A DNA stretch of 64,000 nt, from assembly GCA_965215755.1 (NCBI GenBank), contig OZ244119.1:62001-126000 (forward strand). The letters run 5' to 3'. Positions 58,928-64,000 of the stretch are shown one piece after another. The stretch is from Tectiglobus sp965215755. GTDB lineage: Bacteria; Pseudomonadota; Alphaproteobacteria; Rhizobiales; Hyphomicrobiaceae. Every line of letters starts with the position of its first letter. The stretch's first letter is position 1. The notes under the pieces were generated by a model. The model saw nothing but the letters and a program-made list of their open reading frames with translations. It was not told the DNA's origin and did no database searches. The translations under genes and the position numbers were made by a program.

Positions 58928-59279
58928 AGCTCTCTTCTGATCCGCCTCCCGGGAGATTGGTCCGTTAGCAGGCGAAGATAGTCTCATGCAACGAATTAAT
59001 GTGCAGTTGAGGCGCGTGTCAGGTGGGATAGTAGGATTTCAACTTTTCTCCATCGGATTGCCGCGTTTATGTCGCTGATCCCACTGCCTCAAATTGCGTG
59101 TCTGTACCAGCGGACATGGTATGGAGTCGGGCTTGCTGCTAGGCCTAGGCGGAATGTATTCCAGCAATTTGATTGACGTTCGCTCGTCTACTTTGGTCTA
59201 CGGCTACCCGACACTATTTTCCGGTAGCTCTCGTCGTGGCTGGCCTAGCCCCCGCTTGTTGCGGATGAGTGGTGCATAG
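58928..59279. other. gene-free stretch upstream of the PRC-barrel gene
   Basis: No supported gene. A plus-strand 61-codon frame at 59094 lacks a ribosome-binding site and family features. Confidence 0.35.
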
Positions 59280-59304
59280 GGAACCATAAGCTGCGCCGAT
59301 TGTT
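59280..59304 (+). promoter_or_regulatory. sigma-EcfG-like promoter for the 59343 PRC-barrel gene
   Basis: GGAAC at 59280-59284, 17 nt spacer, GTT at 59302-59304; 38 nt before the ATG at 59343. Confidence 0.65.
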
Positions 59305-59342
59305 ATGCATCCAAGAGGTCAGTTCAAAGGAGATCGCAGCTC

Positions 59343-59696
59343 ATGGAACGCGCGCATCCCGATCACACGATCATTTCGAGCAACCGAGTACAGGATACAA
59401 AAGTCTTCAGCCTGGCTGGCGAACACATTGGGGACGTTGATCATTTAATGATCGACAAGCAAAGCGGTCAGGTCGAATACGTCGTTGTCAGTTTTGGAGG
59501 ATTCCTGGGGCTCGGCCACAATCATTATCCCTTGCCGTGGCCGGCCCTGACATACAGCACCGAACTTGGTGGCTATGCGACCGGTGTTACTGAAGACCAG
59601 TTGCGAGATTCGCCTAAGTTTAGCGACGACGAGCTTCCCGATCGGGCCTGGGAAGCCCAGATGTACAGTCACTATAGCGTCGTGCCGTACTGGTGA
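59343..59696 (+). CDS. cytoplasmic PRC-barrel protein
   Basis: 117 residues without signal peptide; AAGGAGA lies upstream of the ATG. PRC barrel at about 12-80: SNRVQDTKVFSLAGEHIGDV, QVEYVVVSFGGFLGLGHNHY, PLPWPALTY. C-terminal tail with a photosynthetic-reaction-centre-H-like (T)-EDQL-x-(D/N)SPKF motif. Unlike the 38407, 53821 and 62806 copies it should stay in the cytoplasm. Confidence 0.9.
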   Translation: MERAHPDHTIISSNRVQDTKVFSLAGEHIGDVDHLMIDKQSGQVEYVVVSFGGFLGLGHNHYPLPWPALTYSTELGGYATGVTEDQLRDSPKFSDDELPDRAWEAQMYSHYSVVPYW

Positions 59697-59786
59697 TCCC
59701 TGTCGCAGATCCTACTTGCTGCGGCTTAGGCAATACCGCCCTGGCTTGAGCCTTCGGGATACGTTTAATCAATTGAGGACGAGGAC

Positions 59787-60266
59787 ATGATGAAACTTCG
59801 AGATTTGCCGTTGGTGCTAACCCTTTTAGTTGCCATGACCAGCCATATCTCAGCAGCTGATCCTCGCGTCAGCGTGGGCCAACTTCGTTGTACGGTTGAG
59901 CCGTTACCTGCAGGCTCGAAAGCCTTGAAACGCGATGTCTCTTGCGTGTTTAAGCCGTTGGCCGGGGCAACGGCGAGCTTTGCTGGAACAATCAAGCGCA
60001 CGAGTGGTCCAGCTCTGATGGATGCGAATATCGTTTTTGTATGGACGGTGTTTGCGCCTGAGGCTGAGTTCGCACCCCAGTCACTTGCCGGCCGCTACTT
60101 GTCGAGCCTGACAGATGGCAACAGCCTGTCAGCAGCAAAAGTGGGAAGCCTGATTGGTCGATCAACTATTCCCGTGGAACTCCGTGCAGTGACCTCCGCC
60201 GCAACGGCAGGTAATGCCGAGCGAACGATCGTGATTGAGTTAGATTTGCAAGCGACACGCGCGTAG
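59787..60266 (+). CDS. secreted DUF992-like protein
   Basis: 159 residues. Signal peptide (LVLTLLVAMTSHISA). The mature part follows DUF992: VSVGQLRCTVEPLPAGSKAL, RDVSCVFKPLAGATASFAGT, VFVWTVFAPEAEFAPQSLAG, RYLSS. It is a stand-alone, diverged version of the C-terminal domain of the 55068 protein. Function unknown; periplasmic. Confidence 0.82.
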   Translation: MMKLRDLPLVLTLLVAMTSHISAADPRVSVGQLRCTVEPLPAGSKALKRDVSCVFKPLAGATASFAGTIKRTSGPALMDANIVFVWTVFAPEAEFAPQSLAGRYLSSLTDGNSLSAAKVGSLIGRSTIPVELRAVTSAATAGNAERTIVIELDLQATRA

Positions 60267-60307
60267 CGACTGTCGATCAGATTTGTCGGGTACAAGGGAC
60301 GATCGGC

Positions 60308-60339
60308 CGGGCGTCACAAGTGAAGTTCGCCGACGCCCG
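60308..60339 (+). terminator. hairpin after the DUF992 gene
   Basis: CGGGCGTC at 60308-60315 pairs with GACGCCCG at 60332-60339 around a 16-nt loop, about 40 nt after the stop. No clear U-run. Confidence 0.4.
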
Positions 60340-60459
60340 AAATACACAGGCGTGGGCAACTCGTTCGAATTGAGGAACGCGTGGCGCCGATTGCCTGGTC
60401 GCCTACGCCTGCTCCCCCGGTCGTCACGCAAGAGGCAGACCGGCGAACCCAACGGGTAA

Positions 60460-60484
60460 GGAACCATCCGTAGCTATCGGTGTT
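60460..60484 (+). promoter_or_regulatory. sigma-EcfG-like promoter for the universal stress protein gene
   Basis: GGAAC at 60460-60464, 17 nt spacer, GTT at 60482-60484; 48 nt before the ATG at 60533. Confidence 0.6.
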
Positions 60485-60532
60485 TACTCTTTAGTCGCCA
60501 GTTTATCGCGTGCCATGCCTTGGAGTCGAATG

Positions 60533-61420
60533 ATGTCAGACTGGACTTATAAAGATACGGTGTTGATCTACGACACGACGGAAAGCAAACCTGCGATTGC
60601 ATCCCTTGCCCAAATGGCAGGTGCATTGAACCAATATGTCAATGCGAGGATAACCGCGCTCGGACTGTTGCCTGATCTAGAAGCCGAAGAGCTGGCAGTT
60701 GCTGCAGCTGTTGCAGGCAGTTCGGGACTGCCGCTCAATACAAAGGTCATTGAAGCGCCTCAGGGCGAAATGCTAACTTTGCTTCATGACACCAGAAGCG
60801 AGTTAGCGCAACAGCTGCAATTAGATGACTCTCTCGTAGGTTGGGACACAATTTCGAGCGCACGCTCGGAACTTGCAACCAAGATGGCTCGCATGACAGC
60901 GACTGCCGATATTGTTTTGATCGCTGCGGGCAGTTCCGAGACGACGTGCGATATGCGCGAGATCGCCTCAACCCTCGTATTCGACAGTGGACGGCCAGTC
61001 ATTGTCATTCCAGACGACTACCGGGTGGAAGGTTTGCCAGCTCGAATAGCCGTCGGTTGGGATGGATCGAAGTCTTCAGCCCGCGCGCTGCATGACGCAG
61101 TACCACTTCTCGGCTGTGTCGACCAAGTGATGTTGCTGAACGCAGAACCGGAAGATGCGAGTGATCTAACAGCGCTATCAAAGTTGTCTCGAGCACAGTC
61201 CCATCTCGAAAGCCATGGCATTTCCTCGACATCCCACATCGTTGACATCGACAACGAGGAGACTGCTGGTGAAGCGCTTGCGAAGCGCTTACTGCAGATG
61301 GATTGCGACCTTTGTGTGCTTGGCGCGAACCCCACGTCTTGGATCGAACAGATGTTCTTTAAGTCAACAACAGATACGTTGCTCGACAACCTTCCTCGGC
61401 CGCTCCTCTTGGCCCACTGA
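60533..61420 (+). CDS. tandem universal stress protein (UspA family)
   Basis: About 295 residues from the ATG at 60533 (GGAG 7 nt before); further starts at 60515 and 60530. First domain (about 1-150) is degenerate. Second domain is typical: RIAVGWDGSKSSARALHDAV, then LLQMDCDLCVLGANPTSWIE and ending LPRPLLLAH. The usual nucleotide-binding G-x2-G-x9-G(S/T) is altered to GANPTSWIEQMFFKSTTDTL, so ATP binding is uncertain. Cytoplasmic stress-survival protein. Confidence 0.88.
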   Translation: MSDWTYKDTVLIYDTTESKPAIASLAQMAGALNQYVNARITALGLLPDLEAEELAVAAAVAGSSGLPLNTKVIEAPQGEMLTLLHDTRSELAQQLQLDDSLVGWDTISSARSELATKMARMTATADIVLIAAGSSETTCDMREIASTLVFDSGRPVIVIPDDYRVEGLPARIAVGWDGSKSSARALHDAVPLLGCVDQVMLLNAEPEDASDLTALSKLSRAQSHLESHGISSTSHIVDIDNEETAGEALAKRLLQMDCDLCVLGANPTSWIEQMFFKSTTDTLLDNLPRPLLLAH

Positions 61421-61512
61421 AACGTGCACTGTCGCGTGTGGGTTGCTCCCTCCTTCGACTAAGCGTGAACGCATTAAACAGAGCCATGCGCGGCTGAGCT
61501 TTAAAGCGGTGC

Positions 61513-61791
61513 TCAGTCCACGCTGTTTCGAGCTAGCCAGATCATGGCAGCCATTAAGTGCTCGGGAGCGTATCGACTGTCGTCGGGTGCGTAACGCTCC
61601 TTCATCGCCCGCAATGCCTGCCAGTCAGAGTGCAATATCTGCTCGCCATCTGAACTGAACACAAGCTGAGCGCCGTCATGTAATGTAAAGGATGGTCGCG
61701 AGGTATTCGTTTGAATCGAACTCTTGGGCATGGAAGCAGGCGGAAACCGCCTGCCAAGAGTTTGTGTTGGGTGCATTGAACTGAACCCCAT
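61513..61791 (-). CDS. small conserved protein, LHDG family, copy 2
   Basis: 92 residues. Core RPSFTLHDGAQLVFSSDGEQ, then LHSDWQALRAMKERYAPDDS and RYAPEHLMAAMIWLARNSVD. It is the paralog of 57684. It follows the proline-rich gene by 15 nt and probably shares its consensus sigma-EcfG promoter. Confidence 0.65.
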   Translation of the reverse strand: MGFSSMHPTQTLGRRFPPASMPKSSIQTNTSRPSFTLHDGAQLVFSSDGEQILHSDWQALRAMKERYAPDDSRYAPEHLMAAMIWLARNSVD

Positions 61792-61806
61792 ATTGGTGTG
61801 AATCCG

Positions 61807-61947
61807 CTAGAAGGGGCGTGGCGGGGGTGGTGGAACCGGTAGAGGCTGAGGCGGTACGGGATCCGGTGGTGGCGGATCTGTCGGATCGGGCACCGGTGAC
61901 GGAGGTGGTTGAGGCGGCCGCGGAGGCTGTGGTGGTCTTGGTGTCAT
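61807..61947 (-). CDS. proline-rich small protein
   Basis: 46 residues from the ATG at 61947, almost entirely Pro with Pro-Arg, Pro-Asp and Pro-Val repeats (starts MTPRPPQPPRPP). The frame extends upstream to 62052, but a consensus sigma-EcfG promoter lies inside that extension and favours the shorter start. A relative of the 43253 protein. The ribosome-binding site is weak. Confidence 0.5.
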   Translation of the reverse strand: MTPRPPQPPRPPQPPPSPVPDPTDPPPPDPVPPQPLPVPPPPPRPF

Positions 61948-61986
61948 TCGAAATAATTTCCAGAACGTTTTTTCTAGTGCGCCGTA

Positions 61987-62011
61987 AACGTCTGAACGCA
62001 CCAATCGTTCC
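61987..62011 (-). promoter_or_regulatory. sigma-EcfG promoter for the proline-rich/LHDG genes
   Basis: Minus-strand GGAAC-N16-CGTT (GTTCC at 62007-62011, AACG at 61987-61990), a full consensus match 39 nt before the ATG at 61947. Confidence 0.65.
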
Positions 62012-62052
62012 CAACTCACATCACCGGTTTCATGATTTCCCAGTAGTTTCAC

Positions 62053-62711
62053 AAAAATTTTTTGTTTCTATTCCGCTATCGTCACAAGATGTCGAGGACA
62101 TGAGAATTGAGCGTGAATGATTACGCGTTGTTTGCATTTATGATCACTTCAGATGCAGAACTCCACACTTGAACTGATACATCGCTTTACCGGCAAGGGT
62201 TCGGTTGATCCCGTCTCAGCGTTCGCCCGCGTGGATGGTGCGTCGGAGGAATTGATCGGCTCCGCAAATTGGCAGTCTGTGAAAAAATACCTCTGACCGT
62301 AAATGCGGTTGCCGAGGCGCTCTCCCCTCTGGCAGCTGTGTTTTTGACAGCTCGCCTCCGAAGGGTTCGTGAACCAGCAGCGCCGCGACACTCCATTGTC
62401 CCGCCGCGAGGTTGTCTAGCGTCCACTGTCTCGCAGGCTTCAATGACCAGGATTTGCGCAGGGCGCTTCCTGTTTGTTCACCCTGGAACATGGACACGCT
62501 CTCCGTGCGTTGTCGACAACAATGCCATACGCCGCAATATTGCAATAACAACTACTCTCTGTGGCCCGAGAAGAGCGACGGTTCGGTTGCCAAAGTTGAG
62601 TATGAGGCTTGTCAAAAGGCCTAACACTCGCTCGCTCGTTCTCTCCAAGGACGATCTAATGAGCTGGGTGCCCTCAGAGAACCCAGCTCTACCTCCTCCA
62701 GGCAAGCAAGC
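62053..62711. other. 650-nt stretch without a firm gene
   Basis: One small plus-strand frame (62153-62296) is listed separately. Frames on both strands between 62200 and 62700 lack ribosome-binding sites. A DNNAI-containing frame at 62269-62745 faintly recalls an IS66 transposase C terminus but is too weak to call. Confidence 0.35.
62153..62296 (+). CDS. possible 47-residue protein
   Basis: Starts MQNSTLELIHRFTGKGSVDP; soluble with plausible amino-acid use, but no ribosome-binding site and no relative in the window. An in-frame stop lies just upstream. Confidence 0.2.
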   Translation: MQNSTLELIHRFTGKGSVDPVSAFARVDGASEELIGSANWQSVKKYL

Positions 62712-62736
62712 GGAACAATTTCAGGACCCCGTTGTT
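62712..62736 (+). promoter_or_regulatory. sigma-EcfG-like promoter for the 62806 PRC-barrel gene
   Basis: GGAAC at 62712-62716, 17 nt spacer, GTT at 62734-62736; 69 nt before the ATG at 62806. Confidence 0.6.
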
Positions 62737-62805
62737 TATGAGTAGCGGTCTTGTCCGTCTTCACGGCACATCGACCAGAAACGAATGACCTGAGGAGACT
62801 ATGTC

Positions 62806-63363
62806 ATGAAACGCAAAGCTATTGGAGCAATTGTAGCTGCATCTCTTGCAGCCGCCATAACCACGCCGGCCATGAGCGCAGGCAATGAAGTGTTCATTGC
62901 GAAACAATCAGCTGGGCAGTGGACTGCCAACACGTTGATTGGGCAGCCTGTTAAGAATGCGAAAGGCGACGCCCTTGGCGATGTTAACGACCTTGTCTTT
63001 GGTCAAGACAGCAAGCTTGTCGCTATTGTCGTCGGAGTAGGTGGGTTCCTGGGCATTGGCGAAAAGAATATCGCCATCCCAGTCGCACTCACCCAGATTG
63101 AAGGATCGAAGACAAGCGACGCAGCATTGCGTGTCAAAATTTCGAAGGCCGCATTGAAAGACGCACCTCAATATCAGCCTCTGAAAGGAGTAGGCGTCGG
63201 CACGGTCGACAAGCTCTTTCAACAGGCCAAGGATGTCGGCGCAAGCGTATCAGAAGCGGCGACGAAAGCAGTCGAGAAAGGCACGGAACTCGGCCAGAAG
63301 GCAGCCGATGAAGCAACCAAGCTGAAGAACAATGTAACAGGCGAACAGAAGAAGGTTCAGTAA
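62806..63363 (+). CDS. secreted PRC-barrel protein with helical tail
   Basis: 185 residues. Signal peptide (MKRKAIGAIVAASLAAAITT, cleavage after AMSA). PRC barrel at about 40-105 (NTLIGQPVKNAKGDALGDVN, DLVFGQDSKLVAIVVGVGGF, LGIGEKNIAIPV). The tail of about 60 residues (SVSEAATKAVEKGTELGQKA) is Ala/Lys/Glu-rich and helical, like CsbD/DUF883 stress helices. Periplasmic. Confidence 0.9.
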   Translation: MKRKAIGAIVAASLAAAITTPAMSAGNEVFIAKQSAGQWTANTLIGQPVKNAKGDALGDVNDLVFGQDSKLVAIVVGVGGFLGIGEKNIAIPVALTQIEGSKTSDAALRVKISKAALKDAPQYQPLKGVGVGTVDKLFQQAKDVGASVSEAATKAVEKGTELGQKAADEATKLKNNVTGEQKKVQ

Positions 63364-63407
63364 GTGAACCGGGAAACAAATCGGTTTGGATGATAGGGAG
63401 TAGTCTT

Positions 63408-63554
63408 ATGGAAACGTCGATTGTGTCACGCGTAATTATTGCGGTGCTCGCCGCAGCTCTCTTAATCCTGGGCTACCTCTACTACCAGGAACAGCAGAAT
63501 GATGTGAAGATCAAACTCGACCTTCCTGGTGTCAAAATCGAAAAGTCGAGCTGA
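63408..63554 (+). CDS. 48-residue single-pass membrane protein
   Basis: AGGGAG lies 8 nt before the ATG. An N-terminal helix (VSRVIIAVLAAALLILGYLY) is followed by a polar tail (YQEQQNDVKIKLDLPGVKIE). Signal-anchor type, tail probably periplasmic. It lies 44 nt after the PRC-barrel gene and before a hairpin, so likely in the same transcript. Confidence 0.75.
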   Translation: METSIVSRVIIAVLAAALLILGYLYYQEQQNDVKIKLDLPGVKIEKSS

Positions 63555-63574
63555 CGGAATTTGAAGCGTACTCA

Positions 63575-63603
63575 GCGGCGGCAGCGATTGCGCCTGCCGC
63601 CGC
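63575..63603 (+). terminator. hairpin after the 48-residue protein gene
   Basis: GCGGCGGCAG at 63575-63584 pairs perfectly with CTGCCGCCGC at 63594-63603 around a 9-nt loop, about 20 nt after the stop. No U-run. Confidence 0.55.
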
Positions 63604-63676
63604 ATCATCATTCAGTCTCAGCGATTGGCACAAGGGCTATTTCGTTCAAGAACAACTCAACATTTGAGGAAGACGG

Positions 63677-63985
63677 ATGACGAAAATCTCAGAAGTCAAT
63701 CGAGAACAAGCTGAGTTAGATCCGGTCAGAGAATTCAGCACTCCGAATGAAGTCACCGGAAACAGGCTCCTGACACGTGCAGAAAAACTAACCGCACCGA
63801 GAAGCTGGGCCTTTGATGTACAGCGCAGATTGGATGCAGCTGCTGAAGGTATGGCACCGGAGACAGTTACGACCAGCCAGCCGGGATCAATTACTTCAGA
63901 CACCGAGCTATTGAGATCGATAGAATTGGAAATTTCCTTTCTGGAGAACAAAAACAGCGAATCGGCATCACGGGACGATAGCTGA
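63677..63985 (+). CDS. small conserved protein, family of three in this window
   Basis: 102 residues; a GAGGA lies upstream of the ATG. Pattern as in 36032 and 48908: DPVREFSTPNEVTG, LTRAEKLTAPRSWAFDVQRR, GM, then SDTELLRSIELEISFLE, with an extra charged C terminus. This copy has a Pro in place of the usual Leu in the AL-x-x-W helix. No sigma-EcfG-like promoter seen; it may be read from upstream. Confidence 0.75.
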   Translation: MTKISEVNREQAELDPVREFSTPNEVTGNRLLTRAEKLTAPRSWAFDVQRRLDAAAEGMAPETVTTSQPGSITSDTELLRSIELEISFLENKNSESASRDDS

Positions 63986-64000
63986 CGGAGAGTCACCGAG

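Noticed and set aside
62269..62745. Possible IS66 transposase C-terminal remnant (DNNAI motif)
   Set aside because: Only a five-residue resemblance, no flanking IS66 sequence and no zinc or catalytic motif.

Overview
The window reads as chromosomal DNA of an alphaproteobacterium, most likely in or near the Hyphomicrobiales. The basis is the gene families (DUF992, DUF2254, DUF1328, PRC-barrel, CsbD, DUF883, EcfG-like sigma factors, ExoD) and a promoter motif, GGAAC-N17-GTT, that matches the alphaproteobacterial general stress response sigma factor EcfG. Species cannot be named from the sequence. No rRNA, tRNA or CRISPR array was seen.

Layout. 1-4.0 kb: the 3' part of an MscS channel gene, a LysR regulator and several small unknown or secreted proteins. 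4.5-13.7 kb: a mobile and decayed block. It holds an IS91-like element with a tyrosine recombinase, a small excisionase-like HTH gene, a serine recombinase lacking its catalytic domain, a conjugative coupling-ATPase remnant cut at its 5' end next to an IS3-family element, and a second, intact VirD4/HerA-like ATPase. 13.9-64 kb: a long, dense stress and cell-envelope island that continues past the window edge.

The island holds FNT, MscS (two), AI-2E (three), YihY, MgtC, CNNM/CBS and DUF2254 membrane proteins; Hsp20; a tandem universal stress protein; four PRC-barrel proteins; CsbD and DUF883 proteins; a von Willebrand A protein; ExoD; an amidoligase/glutaminase pair; an NAD(P)-glutamate dehydrogenase; DUF992 proteins; and many very small transmembrane proteins. 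It also carries two copies of a regulatory module (EcfG-like sigma, small anti-sigma-like protein, Crp/Fnr regulator), one with a decayed Crp/Fnr gene.

How it works together (inference): 26 sites of the form GGAAC-N17-GTT, or the one-base-longer GGAAC-N17-CGTT at one site, lie just upstream of genes between 14.9 and 62.7 kb, in both orientations. I saw none in the first 14 kb. The island therefore looks like a clustered sigma-EcfG regulon carrying its own sigma and anti-sigma genes. Its products act mainly at the membrane and envelope (osmotic release, membrane-anchored DUF883 proteins, two linked GTPases, secreted PRC-barrel and DUF992 proteins).

Limits: all assignments come from reading the sequence and recalling protein families. 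No database search or structure prediction was run. Start codons were chosen by ribosome-binding sites and promoters, and several remain ambiguous.
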